A DNA stretch of 64,000 nucleotides from Copromyces sp. CBS 386.78 (Eukaryota > Ascomycota > Sordariomycetes > Sordariales > Sordariaceae): assembly GCA_030685235.1 (NCBI GenBank), contig MU839196.1, forward strand, positions 80,708 through 144,707, in the 5' to 3' direction. The position numbers were made by a program, and so were the translations under genes. Of the stretch, positions 39,901-49,008 are shown in pieces; the first letter of the stretch is position 1, and each line of letters opens with the position of its first letter. The notes under the pieces are model-generated. The model was not told where the DNA came from and did no database searches. It worked only from the letters and a program-made list of their open reading frames with translations.

Positions 39901-41840
39901 GGCCCTTCGAGTTGTGGACATCAGCCATCTTAATCGAGATGGAGAATAGACTCGCTAAGTTGATGTCGAATAAGATTGTGGGGGAATTCGAGTGGCGTCC
40001 TGGACCTACCATTTTGCATCTATCAGTAAAGCAAGGCCTAAAAGTTCTCCTTGAGGTTCTTTGGGACAGAGCTGATTCAACAACCATTACGACCGGCTCA
40101 CCTGCAACGATACCAAGCTTCGGTCCCATCTTGAGTACACTGGTCGAAGAAGCGGCTATTGGCAACCATGAAGATATCATGCGGCTTCTACTCAACCGCT
40201 CAGACAATATGCTTATGAATCTCGCCCAATATCCTGGGGTGAAAGATCTTCCCTCCCCCATTGATGGCGGGCTTCCTCGGGTTCCTATTTCCTGGGCCGC
40301 TCTGCATGGAAATTTAACTATGGCCAAAATGCTTTGTGAGCGTGGGCTCATTTATCACCCCGACCATTTGTCAGACGCCGTTTGCTTCGCTGCGCGACAA
40401 GGTCATACGGCCATGGTTCGATTTTTATTCCACGAAGGCGCCTCCCCTGTACCCCATGCTTTGGAGGAAGCTTTGATTCATGATCATAAGGATATTGCTC
40501 TGCTTCTGTTAGACCAAGTGTGTGCTGCGAAGACTGACCGTGAACTGGTACGAAGATGGCTGGTTACTGCTGCACGGTTTTCCAAAATCGACGTTCTGCG
40601 CCTAGTGCTCGATACCTTCCTCGAGTTCTCGGACGAAGAATGTAGAGCAGAAGTCTTGTTCGAGCTGGCAAACTTTGGGTACACCGGTTCCAAGTGGGCA
40701 TCACGTTGTTCAGACCCTGAAGCTACAGCTGCTGCACAGATAGTCATACATGCAGGACAGATCAACGTTGACTGGACGGATGGTTCACGAAGCGCATTTA
40801 CGCCATTGCAGGCAGCTGCTAGGCTCAGAGACGTATCATTCTTGCAACTGCTTCTCGAGGCCGGTGCAGACCTCGAAAGAAGTGATGATCGCGGCCGTAC
40901 CGCCTTGATTGTGGCTGTGGGCTACAACAAGAAAGATAATGTCGCTCTTTTGTTGGAAATGGGTGCCAATCCCAATCATGTTGATCATGGCGGGCTGACA
41001 CCTCTCCTCTACGACGCGGATATTCCTGTCTACGAACTGCTACTCGAGGCCGGTGCAGACCTCGAAAGAAGTGATCATCGCGGCCGTACCGCCTTGAACT
41101 GGGCTGTGGACTGCAACAAGAAAGATAATGTCGCTCTTTTGTTGAAAATGGATGCCAATCCCAATCATGCTGATCATGACGGGCTTACACCTCTGCTATA
41201 CGACGCGGATATTGCTGTCTACGAACTGCTACTCGATGCCGGCGCAGATATCGAGTTTGAAAGCCCATCGGGGGAGACGGCGCTTCTGGCATCACTCAAA
41301 CGACGAAGCCCGAGTAAAGTTCGGTTCTTCGCAAGTAGAGGGGCCAACATGCAAAGTAAACCCCTTGTGGCCACGGCCGTGCAATATCGAATGGGGGAGA
41401 GTGTAATAAGCCTAATGCTCGACAAAGGCGCAGACATAGATCTTGAAAACGGCGAGGGCCAAACCGCGCTCACGATATCGGTTGAGCGCTATGATTTGGA
41501 GGGTATACGGTACTTGGCGAGCAGAGGTGCCAACATGCGCAGCAAGCCTCTAGTGGCCATGGCCCTGAGCGAGCAGGAAGCCGACAAGGAGGAGACGGTC
41601 AAGGTGGTAAAGCTACTTCTGGAGTTGGGCGCGGACGTTGAGGCGCCATACGAAGGTCGAACGCCTTGGACCCTCACCCTACCACTTCTAGGAATTTCGC
41701 TGCCTGGGCCGGGGGACGAGATACTGGGCCTCCTTTTGAAAGGGGGTGCAAAACCAGAACACGACGTGAAGTGGATTCAGGGACGAATTTATGAATGGGA
41801 ACGCTGCCAAAACCTTGCATGGAATGAAAAGGCTACATGA
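36999..41840 (+). CDS. NLR-type protein: alpha/beta hydrolase - NACHT - ankyrin repeats
   Basis: Intronless, 1613 aa. Residues 1-70 are Ser/Pro-rich and disordered. About 74-340 form a SesB-like lipase/hydrolase domain: VDICFIHGLTGDRNHTW, then nucleophile Ser182 in VTHSLGGLV and GTPHRGSW. About 430-750 form a NACHT-type NTPase: Walker A GNPGVGKST (about 476-484), Walker B WIYIDALDEL (588-597), FRLCFSCRYFP sensor-like strand, then GVFLWASLVV. A helical winged region with FIHQSVKEFFLDHG follows. Ankyrin repeats fill about 1080-1600 (LLLEAGADLERSDDRGRTAL and similar). Fungal proteins of this layout act in non-self recognition and heterokaryon incompatibility; that role is inferred. A 189-bp stretch of the repeat region is freshly duplicated. 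Directly beside the nested transposon block. Confidence 0.93.
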   Translation: MPSVRKKLRSLWQPKQGPFDPASPDSDKASQPTVTSDFTNASPSSRSSSPPVFSSGGLRPTRKADKSLNPPVFPDGIEVWHDCENAAVDICFIHGLTGDRNHTWTSDGQSEPWPKKLLPPKLPNARILTYGYDAYVVARGGSGPSSNRLSDHGQNLISDLAGDRAGSNAAATRRPIIFVTHSLGGLVCKKGLLISRASGRQDYQQISEDTRGVIFMGTPHRGSWLAGLAEIPVSMLRLFMSSNKTLLDVLGTSSEFLDDINNGFFGMVRDRTHGNNQIRVQCFFEEMPTVAGKPVVPKVSATIDGYSAISIHANHRNMVKFWSHADTGFVRVWNVLSEWVQIPLMDKEVNQGGNLQGQSSDSVGRHVLFANGLTVKGALVSLAAPVEEVRPVSVDGVHPVPLGGQHPAPAEEVPLIPEPSLPPTSWQECLQSLAFPTMRDRFQDIEPAASGTCMWFLEHPTYKRWMEIPQGLLWIMGNPGVGKSTLTKYALKHGKATAVSEEDNPLILSFFVHARGDELQKTPAGLFRALLHQILLEEPHSLPQLIATFDEKLKSYGRAGEAWRWHQRELSENLKSCLPLLVSRRPVWIYIDALDELGKDNAIDIVQAFKLLLRNLGSDDKTNITGTGGTSTSKLQFRLCFSCRYFPIINNDQSVMEINVAKENGDDIAAFVEAKLCEATALDISSSQVPKLITKGANGVFLWASLVVGQVLQLHREGAGLKRIEAEIHAIPKTLETLYQEILRGMGPDSLWLIQWVCFATRSLRLDELQWALAFNPENPQLSIHECRQSKNYVEDLDGVWRQIRTLSCGLVELISSDWANHRYVMPTLSWSDESPIPRVGKCYTAQFIHQSVKEFFLDHGLKALDKTSTTPKQAIAVANLRLTKACLHLLTTKEVVEYHASHSETSQLWREITDPTGPGCEDWEVDACDLRYSLINCFPMLDYALLCWGTHAKQACAYDRSVIETGWPFELWTSAILIEMENRLAKLMSNKIVGEFEWRPGPTILHLSVKQGLKVLLEVLWDRADSTTITTGSPATIPSFGPILSTLVEEAAIGNHEDIMRLLLNRSDNMLMNLAQYPGVKDLPSPIDGGLPRVPISWAALHGNLTMAKMLCERGLIYHPDHLSDAVCFAARQGHTAMVRFLFHEGASPVPHALEEALIHDHKDIALLLLDQVCAAKTDRELVRRWLVTAARFSKIDVLRLVLDTFLEFSDEECRAEVLFELANFGYTGSKWASRCSDPEATAAAQIVIHAGQINVDWTDGSRSAFTPLQAAARLRDVSFLQLLLEAGADLERSDDRGRTALIVAVGYNKKDNVALLLEMGANPNHVDHGGLTPLLYDADIPVYELLLEAGADLERSDHRGRTALNWAVDCNKKDNVALLLKMDANPNHADHDGLTPLLYDADIAVYELLLDAGADIEFESPSGETALLASLKRRSPSKVRFFASRGANMQSKPLVATAVQYRMGESVISLMLDKGADIDLENGEGQTALTISVERYDLEGIRYLASRGANMRSKPLVAMALSEQEADKEETVKVVKLLLELGADVEAPYEGRTPWTLTLPLLGISLPGPGDEILGLLLKGGAKPEHDVKWIQGRIYEWERCQNLAWNEKAT
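40851..41240 (+). repeat. 189-bp tandem duplication inside the ankyrin region
   Basis: The unit starting at 40,851 (CTTCTCGAGGCCGGTGCAG) recurs at 41,040 nearly unchanged, and the first bases recur at 41,229. The period is 189 bp, 63 codons, i.e. about two ankyrin repeats, so frame is kept. Differences between units are few and include non-synonymous ones (IVAVGYN against NWAVDCN). Confidence 0.93.
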
Positions 41841-43675
41841 ACGGCGGCCGGGCGGGAAGCTCCGCGGAGATAGCGGTGCAGGACCGAACCGGGTGGTGGC
41901 CGGTAGCACGGACACTCGGGCATGATCAATCAAGGGAAAGGCGGCCGCTAAGCCTGATTCGGAGTTTCTGTTAGCAAATCTGACTTGCCCGTGAGACCCC
42001 CGCGGAGCCTGGACGACGGCTGGGGTGGGTGGGCGGTCTTGCTCACCGTTGGAAACAACACACACACGGCAAGTCAACTTGGGATGAGGGTGTGTATCTT
42101 TTCTTTGGCGGTTGGTTCAGGGAATCAATCCTTGGGCTTTTGAATGTTTTGGTCACAGCGAGCATCACTTTCATATGTCGCTTGTTCTTTTTTTTTTTTG
42201 TTTTTTTTTTGGGGTAGTTTTGTCGCCGCCGAATGAACGGGGATGGATCGGACACTGTGGGCCATGTTTTGACGATGTTTGGCACTTTGGCTCCTGTTGT
42301 GGCTGTTAGGTTGTTAATATATTTCTGATCTTGGCTTTATAGTTTATACGAGGAAAGAAGGGGTGTGACGAAGACGCCATTTCTTTGTACGGTTTGCTGC
42401 TTTTCGTTTCTTTTTTTTTGGTTCTCTGGTTTCTGCTTTTCTCGTTCGTCCAGGTTTGACATTTACTAGGTACCTTAGTTATGTATATATAAGACAGCAA
42501 GCATGTCTCCGCTTCCTTTCCCGTCTGATGCTTCTAGTTTTCCATCTCTCTCATTCTCCGATGCCCGAGATCCCGACCCCGACCCCGATCCCCATGACCT
42601 TGTCACGGTCGGTTATTTACTAGGTAAAAAGGATCAGCGTTTTTGCCTCCTTTCCACTTTCTCTTTGCTTTCATTCTATTCGCCTTCCCAACCTGGCGTG
42701 CGCTTGGCTCGTGCTCCCCCGGCCGGCCGTAAAGTCCAGTGGATCCCATCCCTTAGCAACCGGACCCAACTGTTAATGGACCCATCGGATGATGAGATCA
42801 TGGGAACACACCGAGACAGCACCTTATTTTGACCACACTTGTTCGCTCCGGTTCGGTGTTTTTTTTCGATTTTCAAAGTAGCTATTGCGCCATTGAACCG
42901 GCAGACCGGGCAGATCGGATCGGAGAGTTGACCCCGTCAGCGAATTGGATGAAGAGAAGGTAGAAAAAGATTGGTGGCTTGGAAAGCAAGTTTTTGTTTT
43001 GTTTTGGGTTAGCGGTCAAGGGGATTGGAAGGGGAATGAATACCTTATAACAACACGGCGGTACACCACCTTGTTTTTTCTGCTTTTTGTTCTGTTTTTC
43101 TGTTTTTCGATTTCGACATCGATTACTTCGGCAGTAGCGATACGTGCATACCTGCACAGCAGCATTACGGCGCTTACTTACCTTACTCCCATCACGAATT
43201 TCTCAAACGTTTCACATCCGGGCGCTCGGAAAATACAAACACACACATACACACAGACACACATCCGGGCGCTACACCGAATCTCGAGTTCCACCCGCCC
43301 CTTTGCTTTGGCCTACGATACCTAGAGTACCGAGACGAGAGTCAAGTTCCACACGACACCATTACACTACCGTCGAGTCTACTCCCCGATAGGAGGTATC
43401 GCACCGGTGTTCCACCTAACACCAGACCATAATTCCACAGGGGCAATCACGGAACCGTTCGGTGCTCCTCCACACCGGTCCCCGAGCCGAGCTAAGACCA
43501 AGACCGAAAGTTCCACAAACCCTTCCGTGTCCGTGTCCGTGTCCGACCGAACCCGCGCGCCGAGTCGCCGACCCGGAGGACCAAGACCAAGACCAAACTT
43601 CACTTTACCTCGGCCCGCACCCAAAAAACCACACCCGACACAGCCTACAGCCCACTGAACCCAGAACACAACACA
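41841..43675. other. Intergenic, NLR 3' flank to HPP gene
   Basis: About 1.8 kb with homopolymeric T tracts (42,188-42,212), pyrimidine-rich segments and CCCGAC-type repeats. An ATG-initiated frame at 42,503-42,832 (109 codons) is Ser/Pro/Asp-rich and has no domain or splice support, so I do not call it a gene. The 5' leader of the HPP gene is probably here. Confidence 0.5.
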
Positions 43676-45211
43676 ATGCCCAAACCCACCAAACCATCAA
43701 AATGGTACCGCAACCGCCCAACAACATGGCATCTGGACATGGACCGCTACCTAAATCCCTTCATCCCCGCCTCGGTACTATATCACTTCCCGACACCGAT
43801 TGCTTACTTTTTGGGATATCGAGACCCGGAACGACAAAAACAAAAACGGCCGCCGGGAAATGTGGCGGTGATATTTTTTGCGTTTGTGGGGGTTTTTGTC
43901 ACGGTGACGGTTATTGGGGCGGTGGGGGAGTATTATGAGGGGTTTAGGGAGAGGGGAGGGCCGGTTGTTGTGGGGAGTTTTGTAAGTTTTGTGTTTTTTT
44001 TCTTTTGTTTTGTTATTTTGTTATTTTTGGTTCCTTCCGTTGGCGATGAGATGGATGGTTGTGGTTTGTGGTTAAGGTAGGTATTTTTGGGTATCGGAAG
44101 GAAGTGAACAACAGCTTCCGTTGGGGACGGGAAATGAGGAGTGGGTTTTGGTGGGCTGCGCTGGGGCGACAAGCAGCGGTGGTGGCGTCACATATCCCGC
44201 CCCCGGATTTGCACTACGTCAACACCCCGAACGTCCCATATCATCCCATCCCATCCCATCCTGTCCCATCCTGTCCCCGGATTTCAATGCGCTGCCATTT
44301 GGTCAGGGGCATGCACGCATCCCTGGGACACCCCAGGAACCCAATCATCTCTACCTTAGCTGCCTGCCTGCCTGCCACGACGAACAGAACAAAAGTGCTA
44401 ACCAAAACCAAAACCACACAAACAGGGCGCAGCAGCAGTCCTAGAATTCTACGCCATCGAATCCCCCCTCTCGCAACCGCGCAACGCCATCCTCGGCCAG
44501 CTATTGTCATGCATAGTCGGCATCTCCACCGCCAAGCTCTTTGCCTTGTCGCCGCACTTCGAATCGATCCGCTGGCTTGGGGCCGCGCTAGCCTGCGCCT
44601 CGGCAACGGCCGTCATGGCGTTGACGGGAACGGTCCATCCGCCCGCGGGGGCGACGGCGCTGATGGCTGTGCTGGACGATAAGGTCCAGGGGCTGGGGTG
44701 GTTCCTGATTGCGCCGGTGATGCTGGGGTGTGCGATTATGCTTTGCTGTGCGTTGGTGGTGAATAATTTGCGGAGGAGGTTTCCTTTTTATTGGTGGAGT
44801 CCGGAAACGACGGGGAGTTTCTGGCAGAAGGGTGGGAAGGAGGTGATGGGGAAGGAGGAGGAGAAGGAGAAGGGGGCAGTTACAGCAGGTAAAGGGGGAA
44901 CGTCAAGTGAAGAGACGGTGAACAACATGAACGTGAAAGGGACGAGTGAGAGTGATGAGCGCCTCGGAGAAGGAGAAGGAGATGGGGTTGTGGATATCGA
45001 AGCGCAGATGTCGACGACGGAGTCGGGGGATAATGATGATGATGACGATGATGACGATACCTCTACCGAGGGAAATGGTGATGGTGAGGATGATGGAGGA
45101 CCGGGACTGCTGAGGGTGGTGATTACGAGGGGAGGCGTGGAGATGCCTGAGGGTCTCAATTTGCGGCCTGAAGAGGTGAGGTTTTTGGAGACGATTGCTG
45201 AGAGGTTATGA
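43676..45211 (+). CDS. HPP-family integral membrane protein
   Basis: Exons 43676-43981 and 44426-45211 with a long 444-bp intron (GTAAGT donor, GCTAAC branch, ACAG acceptor), phase 0; 363 aa. The HPP domain has four hydrophobic segments: VAVIFFAFVGVFVTVTVIG, then GSF-GAAAVLEFYAI across the splice, SPLSQPRNAILGQLLSCIVGI, an ALACASATAVMALTGTVHPP segment carrying the family name motif HPP-AGATAL, and WFLIAPVMLGCAIMLCCALV. The C-terminal ~120 residues are soluble, with long acidic runs (eight consecutive Asp) and a terminal IAERL. HPP proteins have been linked to nitrite transport in plastids and cyanobacteria; fungal substrate unknown. Confidence 0.88.
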
Positions 45212-45804
45212 GCGAGCGAACAAGCGAACAAGCGTGTTTGAGCATTGGAGCGTTTTTTTTTTTTTTTCATGTTTTTTCTTTTCATAAAATAGTTGGAGAT
45301 GCCATTAATTAATGTGTGTGTGGATAAAGCAATAATGTCCTAACATGGGCGCCTATCCCGTCATTCCAGCGGGACGGCTCGGCCATGTGGGAGGCCTGTC
45401 ACGCCAATCGTTAGTGGGCGGCAGGCGCCCGTTAGACAAAATTGTTAGAATAGGCTGCAATGAGCTGCGCGGGCGGCAGGCAGCTTAACTGTGTTTCATT
45501 GGATGTCTACATTGCAGGCAGGGCAGTGCAATTCTCGGCCCAACCTTCAATTCAACCTGTCATCACCCAAGTTATGGGAGACGACGACAACTCTTTCCCT
45601 CGGCTCAATCTCTCCCCTCCATGAAGGCATCGAGACAGTCGGGCACCTAGCCACATTGACACTGGACCTCGGCATCTCGTCATTCACGGCACGCATCTCA
45701 TTTATCAGTAGGTAGGGTGAAGGTCACCTCTCCCAGGTCCGTCTTTTCAAAATCATCTAGAGCCGATGAGGTAAGCTGACGATATCTCAGTCCACATACC
45801 CAAC
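45212..45804. other. Intergenic, HPP gene to helicase gene
   Basis: About 590 bp with a T15 tract soon after the HPP stop. Presumably the 3' UTR of the HPP gene and the promoter of the helicase. The open frame 45,491-45,715 has no support. Confidence 0.5.
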
Positions 45805-48800
45805 ATGTCCTTCTTCACTGTCCCGCCAAAACAGTCCAAGGCACTGCGCATCGTCAACCCCGAGACGGGAACAGAAGAGCGTCCTGTCCCAACAACACCT
45901 ACCAACATCGTAGGCCATGGCGTCAAGGGGAAATCCAAGCATGGGGCCCCGAAACCCAAAGCAAAGCTCGCACAAGTCCCCTGGGTTCCCCCACCACCCG
46001 GCTCGACCCCTCCTCCAGCCTTTGATGCCGATGAACACTACGCGCGGGGCTTCGACGTTTACGCCCCATCCTTCGTGCCAGCAGCCCTAAAGCAGATCAA
46101 CGAGCACCCCGGCACCGCCATCGACACCTTCCCAAAGACCAGCATTATCGACTATTTCCAGTATATCTCCGGCCTTCTGCCCACAAGTCTTTTGCCCGCT
46201 CTTCCTCCATGTCGGCCAACCTTGTCCTTCGCCGACAATAATCCTTCCGCCGAATCCCCGTGCCCCTTTCTGTCACCACAATGCTACGAGAAATACTTCC
46301 GGTCCCTAATCGAGGTCGAACTTGGTTACCAAAGGAAAGAGAACGCTTCTTACTCCCTGTACGGCCACACGGGAATACTCATGTTCAAGAGTGACCCAAA
46401 CGAGGAACCAACGGTAACCATCACCGTCCCAGGACTTCGCGAGAACACCCCAAATGTCGAGGTGGACGACGAGGTACAGCTCCGCCAGTTACGATTCGAC
46501 TACGGCGGGCATTCGGAATCCAGCTCAAGCTTCTTCCCGTGGACCGGATACATCTACAACGCCCGCGTCTCGGCAGTGGTCAGAGCAACCGAGACCCTCG
46601 TCTTACGAGTAGGAGGAATCACCCATCACACGGCCCAAGTCGTCACTCCGACCATGATCCCGCCTTGGCCGACCCAGTTTGTTGTCAAGTTCAACATTCA
46701 GTTCGTCGTGCCCATGGCCCGGTACACGCCCATGATGGACGTGCTTCCACACATCACCGAGTCGCTGGATCTGGCCGAACAAGTCCTTAGAAACGACTTT
46801 GACGCCCTGGATTCCTTCATCGACGAGGTCACCAGAAACAACGGCTCCGCGAGACCCAACAACAAGACGGATGGTGGCCTGTCCACCACCAATGTCTACT
46901 GGAAACAGTCGATGCTGTTCCCGACCGAAGCAGACTGCAATTCCCAGACCAACATAGTCAACTGGCTGGAACACTACAACAGTTCGCGTTTTGACGAATC
47001 CCTAAACTACGAACAACGTATCGCGGTCGATTCGGTTCTCTGCCAGAACTACGGCACCATGCCTTATCTCATCTCGGGTCCGCCCGGAACCGGCAAGACC
47101 AAGACCATGATCGAGATCGCCCTCCAACTGGTCCGCAACGTCCCCGGTTGCTCTCACATCCTCGTCTGCGCCCCGTCCGAACCAGCAGCCGACACTTTGG
47201 CCGATCGTCTGTCGAAGTCCATGAACCGCAACGACCTTTTTCGTCTCAACCGACCAACCCGCGACCCCCGAGAGGTTTTAAGCAATCTTCTCTCTTACTG
47301 CTACATGCAAAAAGACGTTTTCGCTTTACCTCCCTTCGCCCAACTCATGTCCTACCGCATCATCGTCACCTCCTGCCGAGACGCCTCCATGCTCATGTAC
47401 GCCCGTCTGACCAACTCGGACCTCTACACCGTCTCCTCCACTTTACATTCTCAAATCCACCCTACCTCGTCACCCCCCACCAAAAGCCGTCTACACTGGT
47501 CCGCCCTCCTGATCGACGAAGCCGCCCAAGCCATGGAGCCCGAAGCTCTCATCCCTCTCCACGTCGTCTCCCCGCCCCTAAAAGGTCCCCCACCCCTCTT
47601 CACCCCCCTCGTCATCATGGCCGGCGACGAACAACAGCTCAACCCGCGCACTTCCTGCCCTTGCACTCCCCTCCAACAATCCCTCTTCGCTCGCCTGTTC
47701 AAACGGCCCGTCTACTCCGCCCACCCCTTAGCCCGCCGCTTACGACACAAAGATGGGGCCCAGCCGCCAAAACAGCAATACCAGCTCCACCCTGACCTGC
47801 TCCCCATCTTGCGCCCGCCCTTTACAAATCTGATACGGAACTACCGCTCCCACCCGGCAATTCTGGCCATGCCTTCCAAGCTTTTCTATTTCGACACCCT
47901 AGTCGCCGAGGCAGACGAGCAAGAGCGGAACCGGCTGGAGGAATGGGCTGGCTGGCGGGGGCGGAACGGGAGGAAATGGCCTATTCTTTATCATGATAAC
48001 CGGTCGCCCGACGACTTGGAAGCCCCCTCTTTAAGTAGCGTAACCACGGGGGGCTGGTTCAACGTCGGGGAAGCGCACTTGGCTTGCCAGTACGCGCAAA
48101 GTCTTTTCAGATCGGGACTGGTTAAACAGGGTGAGATATGTATCATGAGCCCGTTCAAGGCGCAGGTCAGGCTCATAAGAAGCTTGATTAGGTCGGAGAT
48201 GTACGGCATGATGTGGGAGGTGAATGTGGGGCCGACGGAGGCGTTTCAGGGGTTGGAGCACGGGGTTGTTATTTTGTGTGTGACGAGGAGTAGGAAAAGG
48301 TTTGTGGAGAGGGATAGGGCGTTGGGGTGGGGGGTTTTGCCGGGTCGTTTGTACGGTCGTGTGTCTGGAGGTACGGCAAGAATTGGAGGGAATGGTGCGG
48401 CGGGTGGAGGCATAAGGAATAAACTCAATGTTGCTCTGACGAGGGCAAAGTTCGGGTTGATTATCTTGGGGAGTAGGGAGGTTATGATGCCTGACAAAGA
48501 GGAGGATCAGAAGGGGGAGGACTCAGACGACGACGACGACGACGACGATAGCTCTGAAGGCCAAGACAGTGGCTCCCAGGAAGAACATAAAGACGCTGAT
48601 GGTCAGGACAATGATGGTAGGCATACCTCTACGAAGAAGACGAAACAACAGAAAGGGAAACACAAGGAAACCCCGACTCCATGTCCCGAAACGGCGGGAA
48701 CGAAGGGAGAAGAAGAAGAAGAAGGAACGGAATGGGCACGAATCGTTGCCTTTTGTGACCGAAACGGGTGTATTGCTGAGAGCAACCCGGCGGCGGCACC

Positions 48801-49008
48801 GGCACCGGCATTAGGAAGATCCGAAAGCGGAGACTTGACAAAGTGGGAGATGGAGATGGAGATGGATATGCTTCACGCCGATACATGTAGGGGCCATTTA
48901 TCGACATCGGGTGTTGGTGTCGCTGCACATGGGAGCCCCAGGCCAAGTACCAGTGCTAGTACCTCTAGTGCCTCTGCCGGAACGGTAGAGTGGCCAGACT
49001 GGGAGTGA
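45805..49008 (+). CDS. SF1 RNA helicase, UPF1/MOV10-like
   Basis: Intronless, 1067 aa. The N-terminal ~390 residues form a Pro-rich start and a beta-rich region like the accessory domains of MOV10-type helicases. Motif Q-like YEQRIAVDSVL, Walker A GPPGTGKTKT (425-434), motif Ia VCAPSEPAADTLADRL, Walker B LLIDEAAQA (DEAA at 571-574), motif III MAGDEQQLNPR, motif IV LIRNYRSHP, motif V EAFQGLEHGVVILCVTRS and motif VI LNVALTRAKFGL are all intact. The C-terminal ~190 residues are acidic (DDDDDDDSSEGQD) then Lys-rich and low-complexity. The superfamily includes RNA-silencing helicases such as S. pombe Hrr1 and Neurospora SAD-3; orthology cannot be decided from sequence memory. Confidence 0.9.
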   Translation: MSFFTVPPKQSKALRIVNPETGTEERPVPTTPTNIVGHGVKGKSKHGAPKPKAKLAQVPWVPPPPGSTPPPAFDADEHYARGFDVYAPSFVPAALKQINEHPGTAIDTFPKTSIIDYFQYISGLLPTSLLPALPPCRPTLSFADNNPSAESPCPFLSPQCYEKYFRSLIEVELGYQRKENASYSLYGHTGILMFKSDPNEEPTVTITVPGLRENTPNVEVDDEVQLRQLRFDYGGHSESSSSFFPWTGYIYNARVSAVVRATETLVLRVGGITHHTAQVVTPTMIPPWPTQFVVKFNIQFVVPMARYTPMMDVLPHITESLDLAEQVLRNDFDALDSFIDEVTRNNGSARPNNKTDGGLSTTNVYWKQSMLFPTEADCNSQTNIVNWLEHYNSSRFDESLNYEQRIAVDSVLCQNYGTMPYLISGPPGTGKTKTMIEIALQLVRNVPGCSHILVCAPSEPAADTLADRLSKSMNRNDLFRLNRPTRDPREVLSNLLSYCYMQKDVFALPPFAQLMSYRIIVTSCRDASMLMYARLTNSDLYTVSSTLHSQIHPTSSPPTKSRLHWSALLIDEAAQAMEPEALIPLHVVSPPLKGPPPLFTPLVIMAGDEQQLNPRTSCPCTPLQQSLFARLFKRPVYSAHPLARRLRHKDGAQPPKQQYQLHPDLLPILRPPFTNLIRNYRSHPAILAMPSKLFYFDTLVAEADEQERNRLEEWAGWRGRNGRKWPILYHDNRSPDDLEAPSLSSVTTGGWFNVGEAHLACQYAQSLFRSGLVKQGEICIMSPFKAQVRLIRSLIRSEMYGMMWEVNVGPTEAFQGLEHGVVILCVTRSRKRFVERDRALGWGVLPGRLYGRVSGGTARIGGNGAAGGGIRNKLNVALTRAKFGLIILGSREVMMPDKEEDQKGEDSDDDDDDDDSSEGQDSGSQEEHKDADGQDNDGRHTSTKKTKQQKGKHKETPTPCPETAGTKGEEEEEGTEWARIVAFCDRNGCIAESNPAAAPAPALGRSESGDLTKWEMEMEMDMLHADTCRGHLSTSGVGVAAHGSPRPSTSASTSSASAGTVEWPDWE

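Noticed and set aside
42503..42832. ATG-initiated 109-codon frame
   Set aside because: Low-complexity, no splice partners, no recognised domain; insufficient support for a gene.
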